Assembly (NCBI GenBank): GCA_963667315.1
Contig: OY763325.1
Span: forward strand, 3,100,001 to 3,164,000
DNA from: DAINPP01 sp963667315
GTDB lineage: Bacteria > Thermotogota > Thermotogae > MWEM01
Direction: 5' to 3'
Length of the DNA: 64,000 bases
Shown: positions 54,937 through 63,151 of the stretch, in pieces
How positions within the stretch are numbered: position 1 is the first letter of the stretch
Layout of the letters: each line of letters opens with the position of its first letter
The notes under the pieces: generated by a model
Told to the model about the DNA's origin: nothing
Database searches by the model: none
Seen by the model: only the letters and a program-made list of their open reading frames with translations
Program-made: the position numbers and the translations under genes

Positions 54937-55920
54937 TCAAAACAATGCGTTTATCTTCTCATAAAGTTCCCAAACGTCATCACCAAAATTACTGACCAGT
55001 GTGATCTGCAAGTCTCTTTCTCTGTCAAAAGCACTGTAAAAACTGACGCCCGGATCACATCCTTCAAAGTGAATGATGAAACCATCACTTTTTTCATCTA
55101 ACCAGAGACCATATCCGTAGCACTTTTCATCCACCTGTGGTGTTGTCATCTCTTTTACCAATTCTTTTGAAATAAGCTTTCCCGAAAGAAGAGTCTTCCA
55201 GAATTTCTCGACATCCGGGACTGTTGTAAAGGCGCCTCCGGCTCCCGTTCCTTTTACGTCTACGCTGTATATGTTTGTGCGGAAATCTTTTCTTTTGTCA
55301 TCGTAGATATAGGCATTTGCACATTTTGCAGGAAGTCTGTCCAGTTCATAATAACCTGTTCCGGTCATCCCCGCAGGCTTGAAGATAATATCTTCCAGAT
55401 AGTCATCGAACATTTTTCCCGTAACGGCTTCAATAATCAAACCAAGTACGACAAAGCCCGTGTTGTTGTACTGGAATTTTTCTCCCGCCGGGTACATCAT
55501 CGGTTTATCGATGAACAATGGTAAAAGATCGGCAGAGGTTCTGATCCTGTAATTAGGCAGGTCAATCCACAAATCTTCGTACTCCTCCATAACTTCTTCG
55601 TCGAAATAATCGGGGATGCCGGATGTGTGGTTGAGAAGCTGTTTAACGGTGATATTCGGATCAATTGCCTTGAGATCAAATTTAACGAGATCACCCAATT
55701 TTGACTCGAAGGAAAGTTTTTCCTCTTCGATGAGTTTCAATATGCCAACTCCCACAAATGCCTTACCTGCCGAAGCGGTAGGGAATTTTGTGTCTATTTC
55801 ATTTGGGATCTTGTTTGGCAGATCGGCAAAACCAAAGGCTTCTTCGAAAAGTGTTTCTCCGTTTTGAACGATAGAAACGACTCCGGAAAAATCCTTATCG
55901 ATAACTTTTTTTATATCCAT
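54937..55920 (-). CDS. beta-lactamase-fold serine hydrolase (class C / AmpC-like family)
   Basis: 327 aa, ATG after AAGGAG. Active-site motifs: SAGK (SxxK, Ser nucleophile) near residue 50, YNN in FQYNNTGF, and HFEG near the C terminus in place of KTG/HxG. There is no signal peptide, so it is more likely an esterase, D-aminopeptidase or similar cytoplasmic enzyme than a resistance beta-lactamase. Transcribed alone. Confidence 0.85.
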   Translation of the reverse strand: MDIKKVIDKDFSGVVSIVQNGETLFEEAFGFADLPNKIPNEIDTKFPTASAGKAFVGVGILKLIEEEKLSFESKLGDLVKFDLKAIDPNITVKQLLNHTSGIPDYFDEEVMEEYEDLWIDLPNYRIRTSADLLPLFIDKPMMYPAGEKFQYNNTGFVVLGLIIEAVTGKMFDDYLEDIIFKPAGMTGTGYYELDRLPAKCANAYIYDDKRKDFRTNIYSVDVKGTGAGGAFTTVPDVEKFWKTLLSGKLISKELVKEMTTPQVDEKCYGYGLWLDEKSDGFIIHFEGCDPGVSFYSAFDRERDLQITLVSNFGDDVWELYEKINALF

Positions 55921-56057
55921 TGAACTACACTCCTTCTTAACTTATAGTGAAATTATAGCATGGAACGATTGTATTGAAGGACTAATCTGTTATTATAGAA
56001 GACGTTAGCAGTAGAGAGTCAAAACAAACTATCAAAATGCAAAGGGAAGTGAATTAA

Positions 56058-56684
56058 ATGAAAGTCGTTGCTTTTAATGGGAGTCAGCATGTAAAGGGAA
56101 ACACATGGTTTGCTATTCGAATGGTGTTGGATGAATTGGAATCCTGTGGTATAGAAACGGAGATTGTACATGTGGGGGTAAAACCTGTCAGAGGGTGTAT
56201 GGCTTGTTTCAAATGTGCCAAAAGTAGAGATGAAAAATGTGTGCTTGATGATGATGTTAACGAGTGGCTTCAGAAAATGAAAGCGGCAGACGGGATTATT
56301 CTCGGGTCACCCGTTCATTATTCCGGTATACAGGGGACGATGAAGTCTTTCCTTGACAGGGCATTTTTTGTTGCGGGATTTAACCGACAGATGTTCAGGC
56401 ATAAAGTTGGTGCATCTGTAGCAGCAGTAAGGCGTTCAGGCGGCTTGCCTACCATTAATCAGTTGAATCATTATTTGTCGTATTCGGAGATGTTTTTGGC
56501 AACGTCAAATTACTGGCCGGTTATCCATGGGTCATCGGCAGGAGATGCTGAACAAGATGCTGAGGGAAAGCAGATCATGAGAGTTCTTGGAAAAAATATG
56601 GCATGGCTTATTCAGACGATAAACGCCTCGAATGTTCCTGTTCCTGAACCTGAAAAGAAAATCATCACAAATTTTATCAGATGA
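56058..56684 (+). CDS. flavodoxin-fold NAD(P)H-dependent FMN reductase family protein
   Basis: 208 aa, ATG after AAAGGGAAG. The FMN-phosphate loop is GSQHVKGNTWFA; then GCMACFKCAKSRDEKCVLDD, a Cys-rich loop like that of iron-sulfur flavoproteins, and ADGIILGSPVHYSGIQGTMK with LDRAFF. It is a small electron-transfer or quinone/azo reductase-type flavoprotein. The Cys spacing is compatible with a [4Fe-4S] cluster, but this is not certain. Confidence 0.88.
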   Translation: MKVVAFNGSQHVKGNTWFAIRMVLDELESCGIETEIVHVGVKPVRGCMACFKCAKSRDEKCVLDDDVNEWLQKMKAADGIILGSPVHYSGIQGTMKSFLDRAFFVAGFNRQMFRHKVGASVAAVRRSGGLPTINQLNHYLSYSEMFLATSNYWPVIHGSSAGDAEQDAEGKQIMRVLGKNMAWLIQTINASNVPVPEPEKKIITNFIR

Positions 56685-56795
56685 GATAAACCTACTCGAT
56701 AGCATCAGATAAATTTTTAAATGAAAAAGACGTATTTAATATAAACGAACATGGAGCAGATGGGGAAAGAACCAAATCCTTTAAATCTGCTTCTC

Positions 56796-56824
56796 TTGAC
56801 ATTATAGTTATATAGGTGTACAAT
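56796..56824 (+). promoter_or_regulatory. marR promoter overlapping operator-like motif
   Basis: TTGACA (56796-56801), a 17-base spacer and TACAAT (56819-56824). The spacer and -10 box contain GTTATATAGGTGTACAA (56807-56823), nearly identical to a site in front of the next gene (57305-57321). Confidence 0.7.
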
Positions 56825-56839
56825 TTATATGGTGATAAA

Positions 56840-57286
56840 ATGAATGAGAAGAAAGCAATTATTGGGCTTTATATGAAGTCAGTTGATTTGATGAGGGCAA
56901 TAGAAAATGAACCAAGGGATTTCGGAACCGGTGACTTGTTGTACTCTTCGACCATTCATACGTTGGTGGAGATAGGCAAAAACCCGGGGATCAACCTGAC
57001 GAACCTTGCTGAAAAACTGGATATTTCCAAGAGTGCCGTATCAAAATTCGTCCGTCAGCTGCTGGAAAAATCTCTGATAACGAAGAGCAAGGATATCAAC
57101 AACAGAAAAGAAGTCATATTTTATCTAAGTGAAAAAGGAGTTGTGGCGTACAACGGTCACGAAAGCTTTGAAAAACGTTTTTTTGGACTCATTGAGAATA
57201 AGCTGGATATGTTGAAGGACAATGAAAAGGAAGTTTTTGTTGAATTTCTTTCATCACTTGTACAAGCGTTGAAAAAAGTGGAATGA
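56840..57286 (+). CDS. MarR family transcriptional regulator
   Basis: 148 aa from the ATG at 56840, 5 bases after GGTGAT (an in-frame ATG at 56816 overlaps the promoter). The winged HTH has NLTNLAEKLDISKSAVSKFV and the wing RKEVIFYLSEKG. It probably represses itself and the downstream transglutaminase-like gene through the shared 17-base motif. Confidence 0.92.
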   Translation: MNEKKAIIGLYMKSVDLMRAIENEPRDFGTGDLLYSSTIHTLVEIGKNPGINLTNLAEKLDISKSAVSKFVRQLLEKSLITKSKDINNRKEVIFYLSEKGVVAYNGHESFEKRFFGLIENKLDMLKDNEKEVFVEFLSSLVQALKKVE

Positions 57287-57304
57287 TTTATTTTTTATTT
57301 AATG

Positions 57305-57321
57305 GTTATACAGGTGAACAA
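57305..57321 (+). promoter_or_regulatory. second copy of putative MarR operator
   Basis: GTTATACAGGTGAACAA matches the motif in the marR promoter at 15 of 17 positions. It lies 15-31 bases upstream of the transglutaminase-like gene, where a bound repressor would block expression. Confidence 0.55.
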
Positions 57322-57335
57322 AAGTAGGAGGGATT

Positions 57336-58079
57336 ATGAAAAAATTCATGATAGTAGCTTTGATTTTAGTTGTTTTAATTTTAGGAGTTGGAATAGTTTC
57401 ATTCACAGGATGTTCCGGGAAGTACACGAAGGAGGAAAATGAAATGCTAATACATGAGATGACGAAGAAAGTGATAGACGGGGCGCAAACAGATGTCGGA
57501 AAGGCTGAGAAAATTTTTTACTTCATAAGGGACGAGATTAAATTCGGCTGGGTCTATCCGCAGGAGATGCCGGCGGCAGATGTTCTGAGGAATAAAAAGG
57601 GAGTCTGTATGCAGAAGGCAAACCTTCAGATTGCCATGATGAATGAAGCGGGACTGAAAACACGATATCACTTTATGTATGTGAACAAGAAAGCATTGGA
57701 AGATTTTCTGCCTGGATTTGCGTACAATAACTGGCCGGAGACCTTTGCCCATACCTATCCTGAAGTCTTTCTGAACGGAAAATGGGTATCCGTTGAAGCG
57801 ACAATCGATAAAGAACTGCATGAGATTTGTATCAGAGAGAAGAAGAATTTCGGGAAATATGGCGATATTGTTGAAAGCTGTTCGATAGAATTTTCTGAGG
57901 CTGGTGTTAAGGCCCATCAGCAGTATCAGGAAGTTGAAGGGAAAGAGAGCTTTTACGGGACTTCAATTGATGATTTTACGGAATACCTGCATACGGAAGT
58001 TTCCTGGTGGAAACGTTTGATGCAGCCGATTATATTTAAGCAGGCGGATAGGATCATCAACGATTACAGAGGTTTTTAA
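57336..58079 (+). CDS. membrane-anchored transglutaminase-like protein
   Basis: 247 aa, ATG after GTAGGAGGG. A signal sequence ends in SFTGCSG, which fits a lipobox. The transglutaminase/protease-like fold follows, with the catalytic triad Cys in KKGVCMQKA (about 91), His in FAHTYPEVF and Asp in VSVEATID. Such domains act as cysteine peptidases or amidases rather than cross-linkers in many bacteria. Likely in one regulatory unit with the MarR gene upstream. Confidence 0.85.
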   Translation: MKKFMIVALILVVLILGVGIVSFTGCSGKYTKEENEMLIHEMTKKVIDGAQTDVGKAEKIFYFIRDEIKFGWVYPQEMPAADVLRNKKGVCMQKANLQIAMMNEAGLKTRYHFMYVNKKALEDFLPGFAYNNWPETFAHTYPEVFLNGKWVSVEATIDKELHEICIREKKNFGKYGDIVESCSIEFSEAGVKAHQQYQEVEGKESFYGTSIDDFTEYLHTEVSWWKRLMQPIIFKQADRIINDYRGF

Positions 58080-58099
58080 TCAAGGGGTATCGATTTTCA

Positions 58100-58129
58100 A
58101 ATAATTCTTCATGTGCATGAAGAATTATT
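58100..58129. terminator. bidirectional terminator
   Basis: AATAATTCTTCATG and its exact complement form a 14-bp stem with a 2-base loop between the convergent transglutaminase-like (+) and MerR-fusion (-) genes; it overlaps the last codons of the latter. Confidence 0.75.
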
Positions 58130-59351
58130 CTTTCCTACCAATATAGCTGTAAAAGGTAAGTTCTTCGTTTCCCTTTATCTGTAAAAGTTTATTAAATTCA
58201 CCAAATTCTTTTGTTTTTGGAGAAGACATAAAATTCAATTTTGTTAAACCTTGCAGCTCTTTTTCGATAAGGCTGAAATCCAGACTCCGTCTGAGGTTTT
58301 CTGTATTCTTATCTGAAAGATTGCAAATATCGTAATAAATACCGTAAAATTTCCCATAATCTTTTAAAAGATTTATCTTGTAAGGAATCTTGAATTCACC
58401 GGTATCACGCATATCCACTATCGAACCATAGACATCAATAATCTTATCAAACAAAGAGGGTTTAAAAGGGGCTTTTCGGATATCGCCACTGCAAAACATT
58501 GTTCTTGGCCGGTTTGGTAAAGCATCTACAGCTTTTTTGGACGACTTCAGGAAATTAAACCTTCTTTCACAGTTAATATATAAAATATCCTTTTCTTTTA
58601 TCTCCTCAAACAATTTTAAAAAATAAAGACCTCCAGTAACCGTGCTATCAAGTAATATGTCGTTATTTTTTAAATCTTTTTGTATCTTATCCTTCAACCA
58701 CTGTTCAACAATAAGTCTGTTGGAAAAGTATTCACTTGGAAATTTCTTCTCGACATCTTTTTTGGTTTTAATAACAGGCGGAATCTTCTTCATGTCGAAC
58801 CCATCAAAGAGTAAAATACCCTCCTGAATGACATATTCCATCCCACAACTGCATCCCAATTTCCCATTCACGATTTCACTGTCAATTACTTCTGCTTGTT
58901 TCAGCTGTAAATCGCAACCACACCGATCACACCTTAAAAGCGATAAGAATTGAAGATCAATTCCGGATACCGCAATTTCCTTGGGTTCTGGAGAATGAAC
59001 CATATTTTCAACACAATCAACTATTTCTTTTAAATCTTTATATTTATATTCAAGTAACTTTTTTTCTTCATCTATCTCTTTCAATTTGGCTTTAAAAAAA
59101 TCCAGAAGAAACGCATTCATATCCGTGAAGGCCTCTTTATCAATTCGCATATAGTTTAATAGCACTTTGATTTCTGATACGGAGAAACCTATTCGCTTCA
59201 ATTTCTTAATGGCGCGTATATCTATTTCACATTGATGATTATAATCGTAATAATGTTTGATCTTACAAGGCAAGAGCATTTTTTCATCGGTATAGTATCG
59301 TATGGTTTCTTTTGTCAAATTACATTTTTTAGAAAATTCACCAATTTTGAT
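58125..59351 (-). CDS. MerR-type HTH fused to zinc ribbon and methyltransferase-like domain, copy 3, probable ATC start
   Basis: 408 aa. Both paralogues start MKIGEF with an ATG. Here the aligned codon is ATC (59351), followed by AAA ATT GGT GAA TTT exactly as in copy 2, and it lies 6 bases after AAGGTG. The GTG at 59360 sits inside that binding site and has none of its own, so the ATC is the likely start. Domains: MerR HTH (KIGEFSKKCNLTKETIRYY), coiled coil, zinc ribbon (CDRCGCD and CSCG), and a Rossmann-like region with LDSTVTGG at the SAM-loop position. This is the most divergent of the three. No transporter is next to it; a transglutaminase-like gene is convergent. Confidence 0.82.
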   Translation of the reverse strand: MKIGEFSKKCNLTKETIRYYTDEKMLLPCKIKHYYDYNHQCEIDIRAIKKLKRIGFSVSEIKVLLNYMRIDKEAFTDMNAFLLDFFKAKLKEIDEEKKLLEYKYKDLKEIVDCVENMVHSPEPKEIAVSGIDLQFLSLLRCDRCGCDLQLKQAEVIDSEIVNGKLGCSCGMEYVIQEGILLFDGFDMKKIPPVIKTKKDVEKKFPSEYFSNRLIVEQWLKDKIQKDLKNNDILLDSTVTGGLYFLKLFEEIKEKDILYINCERRFNFLKSSKKAVDALPNRPRTMFCSGDIRKAPFKPSLFDKIIDVYGSIVDMRDTGEFKIPYKINLLKDYGKFYGIYYDICNLSDKNTENLRRSLDFSLIEKELQGLTKLNFMSSPKTKEFGEFNKLLQIKGNEELTFYSYIGRKE

Positions 59352-59464
59352 AGGTATCACCTTATTTTTAGAGAATAATTGTTAAATTCAACAACATGTT
59401 AACCATTACGTAGTATACCACAGTTTTTCAGAATTATGTTACATGAAATAATAGAAAAAATGTC

Positions 59465-59521
59465 TTGACAGGTTGTGAACTGCGGAAAGTATGCTATGTA
59501 CATGAGTGCTTAATAAGCACT
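59465..59521 (+). promoter_or_regulatory. promoter and 5'-leader hairpin of oligopeptide transporter operon
   Basis: TTGACA (59465-59470) is followed by a TATGCT-like -10 box near 59490. Just downstream lies AGTGCTT-AAT-AAGCACT (59505-59521), a perfect 7-bp inverted repeat at or near the transcription start. It could be an operator or a 5' hairpin that stabilises the mRNA. Confidence 0.5.
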
Positions 59522-59542
59522 AATAATTTAAGGAGGTTGTCT

Positions 59543-62020
59543 ATGAAAAAAATAGGTTTTGTTATTCTGATTTTATGTGTTGTTTTCTCTTTCGCTTTTT
59601 CTGAAGTAAAAGGTCCATATACTGACAAAGTTTATGTTAACACAAGGATGAAGGAAGAAATCGGGCTTAAGGATGCAGCAGAGGGGTTAACAGATGTTTT
59701 TCTCTGGGGTGTGAATGGGCCAACGCTTTATGGTATGCCTCAAGAAGATCTTGACAAACTTGAGATTTACTCTGTTCCTTCAGGATCATGGTCACTCAAT
59801 CTCAACAACTACCCGGGAGTAGCACCTTACCAGGTAGAAAAAGATGGAAAGACACTCTTTAATCCTTTCGCTATCGAAGAAGTAAGATTTGCTCTTAACT
59901 TCCTCATCAACAGAAAGTACATCGTGGATGAAATTCTTGGTGGCGCGGGATTCCCTATGTTTTCAATGGCGACTACAGGTCAGCCTGGAACGATGAAGTA
60001 CACCAAGGTTGCAGAAGAATTTGGATTCACACCGGAAGGCGACGAAGAAAAGGCTATTGCTGACATCACAGCGGCAATGGAAGCAGCAGCAGCACTTCCT
60101 GAAAACCAGGGAAGACTCGTTAAAGGCGCAGAATTCTGGGAATTTGACGGCGAACCTGTAACAATCGAATTCATAATCAGAGTCGATGATCCTAACGGTA
60201 GGCTCAAAGAAGGAAACTACGTTGCAGATCAGATTGAAAAAGCTGGAATCAAAGTTGACAGACTGACTTGGGACAGAGTTAAAGCAACAAGCGCATCTTA
60301 TAACTCCAACCCTGCAGATTACGAATGGAACCTCTACACAGAAGGTTGGGGAGCAGGCGCAACAAGGAGATATTGGGAACATATCGTTGCACAGATGTAC
60401 GCACCTTGGTACGGTTTTATGCCTGGCGGTGCAACAGCTGAAAACTGGAATACAGTTAACGAAGCACTTGACCAGTACACACAGGATGCATTCCACGGAA
60501 GATTCTTGACAATTGACGAATACTGGGAAGATGCTCTTGAAGGACTCAAACTTGGTCTTAAAGATGCTCTCAGAATTTATGTCTGTGCGAAGACAGATTT
60601 CTATACGGCCAACAAGGCAAGATTTGAACAGAGATTTGCTTACGGTCTTGGCGATGGCGTTAACGAATGGATGTTCATCACAGGAAAAACGCCTGACAAA
60701 ATCCTTAACGTCACACAGTTCTCAGCACAGGGTGCACTCTTCATGTCCGCATGGGATCCAATCGGAAACGATGGATTCTCAGACACCTATTCAACAAAGA
60801 TTTCAAAGGCTCTTATCGATGCCGGAATGGAAGAAAGTCCTGTATCAGGTGACCAGGAAGAAGTTAGAGCACATTATTACGATGTGGAAACACAGGTGGA
60901 AAGAGTTGGAAATGAACTCGTTGGGCAGATTTCTGTCCCTGCAGATGCAGTTAAGTACGATCCGATTACAAACGAATGGGCAACGGTTGGTGAAGGTGTT
61001 AGGGCATACAGTAAGGCATCATTCAGCTTCACGTTCACACAGTGGCATGATGGAACACCTATGACATTGCTTGACCTCGTTTACAACGAAGGATTCAGAG
61101 CTGAATGGTCATCACAGGATGGGAACAACGATAAGGAATACCAATCGACATACGCATCACTCGTGGCTGAGGGTATCGAATCAATTAAGGGATTCGTCTT
61201 TGATTTTAAAAACGAAACCGTTACAACATATTTCGACTACAATTTCCCACCAAGTAAAGCAAGAGTTGCCGGAACAGGATGTCCTGCATTTACAGTAGCC
61301 GCTTCCGGTGGTGTAGTAAGTGGGAACGTATGGACAGTTATCGAGGCCATTTCAGATATGATCGTCAACGGAAGTAAATCGGGCACACAATATTCTATTT
61401 CATCAGATTCAGATAATGAAATCGATATTCTCATTCCTTCACACGTTGCAGATATCCTTGCAAAGGTCAAAGAACTCAAGGCAGCCGGTCACATTCCTGC
61501 GTACCTTAAGGGACTCATGACAGCCGAACAGGCAGATGCAGCTTATGCAAATGCCATTGCGTTCATTGAAGAAATGGGTCATGCTTACATCGGAAACGGC
61601 GCATTCATTCTTACAGCATACGATCCTGAAACAAACTTCCTCGAACTCACAGCGAACAGAGATTGGGCTTGGAGTGCAGACTACTGGATAGACAGATTTG
61701 CTGTTCCTACAATCATTATCAACGACTTCAAGGTTCCAACACTTGTTCCAAGAGGAAAAGACATCGAAGTTAAAGTTGACCTTTCAAAGGTTGTATACCC
61801 AAGTGTAACTCCAGAAGTTGCTGACGAAGGTACAGTAGAAGTATTCCTCGGAAACCTCGAAGGAATTACTGGCCAGATCACAAACGCCGGAGAATTCAAA
61901 CTCATGATTCCTGGTTCAATGACGAAGGAACTTGACAAGGGGACATACGAAATCGTTGTTAAGGCTGAACTCGCAGGTGCAATTCCTGTTGAAAAAAGAA
62001 AATCAATCATTCTTTGGTAA
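59543..62020 (+). CDS. family 5 extracellular solute-binding protein (oligopeptide ABC transporter)
   Basis: 825 aa from the ATG at 59543, 6 bases after AAGGAGG. It has a signal peptide (VILILCVVFSFAFS) but no lipobox Cys, so it is free or held by other means. The SBP_bac_5 fold is evident from FAIEEVRFALNFLINRKYIV and FTFTQWHDGTPMTLLDLVYN. It is longer than typical OppA (about 540-600). Codon use is strongly biased (many CTC, AAC and ACA codons), unlike most of the window, as expected for a very abundant protein. First gene of the operon with the two permeases. Confidence 0.93.
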   Translation: MKKIGFVILILCVVFSFAFSEVKGPYTDKVYVNTRMKEEIGLKDAAEGLTDVFLWGVNGPTLYGMPQEDLDKLEIYSVPSGSWSLNLNNYPGVAPYQVEKDGKTLFNPFAIEEVRFALNFLINRKYIVDEILGGAGFPMFSMATTGQPGTMKYTKVAEEFGFTPEGDEEKAIADITAAMEAAAALPENQGRLVKGAEFWEFDGEPVTIEFIIRVDDPNGRLKEGNYVADQIEKAGIKVDRLTWDRVKATSASYNSNPADYEWNLYTEGWGAGATRRYWEHIVAQMYAPWYGFMPGGATAENWNTVNEALDQYTQDAFHGRFLTIDEYWEDALEGLKLGLKDALRIYVCAKTDFYTANKARFEQRFAYGLGDGVNEWMFITGKTPDKILNVTQFSAQGALFMSAWDPIGNDGFSDTYSTKISKALIDAGMEESPVSGDQEEVRAHYYDVETQVERVGNELVGQISVPADAVKYDPITNEWATVGEGVRAYSKASFSFTFTQWHDGTPMTLLDLVYNEGFRAEWSSQDGNNDKEYQSTYASLVAEGIESIKGFVFDFKNETVTTYFDYNFPPSKARVAGTGCPAFTVAASGGVVSGNVWTVIEAISDMIVNGSKSGTQYSISSDSDNEIDILIPSHVADILAKVKELKAAGHIPAYLKGLMTAEQADAAYANAIAFIEEMGHAYIGNGAFILTAYDPETNFLELTANRDWAWSADYWIDRFAVPTIIINDFKVPTLVPRGKDIEVKVDLSKVVYPSVTPEVADEGTVEVFLGNLEGITGQITNAGEFKLMIPGSMTKELDKGTYEIVVKAELAGAIPVEKRKSIILW

Positions 62021-62044
62021 TATCAAGAAATAATTGACACTTTG

Positions 62045-62081
62045 TCGATAGTGCCTCTCGTGCTCTTTGGGGCACTATCGA
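62045..62081 (+). terminator. intercistronic stem-loop after binding-protein gene
   Basis: TCGATAGTGCC and GGCACTATCGA pair perfectly over 11 bases around a 15-base loop, followed by AU-rich sequence. It probably lets part of the transcript end or be protected here, so that the binding protein is made in excess over the permeases. Confidence 0.75.
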
Positions 62082-62104
62082 TATTATTTAGGGGGCAAAA
62101 TTTA

Positions 62105-63151
62105 ATGTACTGGAAATATGCATTAAAAAGACTGTTGAACGCAGCGATCATATATATCATCCTAATCTTTATATTTTCTGCCTTGTTCAACGTGCAAATG
62201 GAACAAACCGTCTATGCACAGATTGACGAAATGGTCAAACAGGAGACCATGCAACTAAAAGATATGAAGCCCGATGAAATAAGAGAATGGGCCGCACAGA
62301 GGAAAGAACACTATTACAGCAGATATAACCTGGATAAGCCCGTCATGGAAAGAATACTGATCAGGGCGAAAAACGCATTAGTATTTGATTATGGAAACTC
62401 ATCGCTGATCAAATCATCAAGCGGAAGTAGAGATGTAAGAACAATCGTAACTGAGACTATTCCGAGAACATTACTTCTGTTTATGACAGCGACAATCATA
62501 GACATACTGCTTGGCTTCTGGCTGGGAATCAAGAAAGCGCAGAAACCGGGTAAAGCACTCGATAAAACAACATCAGTCGTCACAATGGTCGTCTACGGGA
62601 TGCCATCCTGGTGGCTGGGAATGCTGATGATCATGGGATTTGCCTATATCTTCAAGATTTTCCCATCGGGCGGACTGACCTCCACACCGCCACCCCCGGC
62701 AGGATCATGGACCGCCTTTGTCGATTCACTGTATCATCTGATACTGCCTGTTATCACACTGGTGGTTATCGGCTTCTGGGGAAGAGCATTCCTCACAAGA
62801 AATATCGTATTAAGCACATTGCAGGAAGACTACATCATGTCCGCAAGGGCAAGAGGTGTACCGGAGCGAAAGGTTCTCTACGGACACGCCCTCAGAAGTG
62901 CTGCGCCACCAATCGTAACGATGGGACTGCTGGCCCTGATCGTATCCTTCAGTGGAAATATCCTCTTTGAAGGCATCTTCAGCTGGCCGGGAATGGGAAA
63001 CCTTTACTGGGTAGCGGTACAGCAGAACGATATCCCGGTACTGATGGGAAACCTCTCATTGACAACCGGATTGTATATAACAGGACTGGCGATTCTTGAT
63101 TTGATCTATGGATTCCTCGATCCAAGAATTAAGGTAGGTGGAAAAGCATGA
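62105..63151 (+). CDS. oligopeptide/dipeptide ABC transporter permease (DppB-like)
   Basis: 348 aa from the ATG at 62105, after AGGGGGG; in-frame upstream codons belong to the stem-loop. N-terminal TM (YALKRLLNAAIIYIILIFIF), an extracytoplasmic region, then five more helices with the coupling EAA loop YIMSARARGVPERKVLYGHALR. Same heavy codon bias as the binding protein. It overlaps the next permease gene by four bases (ATGA). Confidence 0.94.
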   Translation: MYWKYALKRLLNAAIIYIILIFIFSALFNVQMEQTVYAQIDEMVKQETMQLKDMKPDEIREWAAQRKEHYYSRYNLDKPVMERILIRAKNALVFDYGNSSLIKSSSGSRDVRTIVTETIPRTLLLFMTATIIDILLGFWLGIKKAQKPGKALDKTTSVVTMVVYGMPSWWLGMLMIMGFAYIFKIFPSGGLTSTPPPPAGSWTAFVDSLYHLILPVITLVVIGFWGRAFLTRNIVLSTLQEDYIMSARARGVPERKVLYGHALRSAAPPIVTMGLLALIVSFSGNILFEGIFSWPGMGNLYWVAVQQNDIPVLMGNLSLTTGLYITGLAILDLIYGFLDPRIKVGGKA

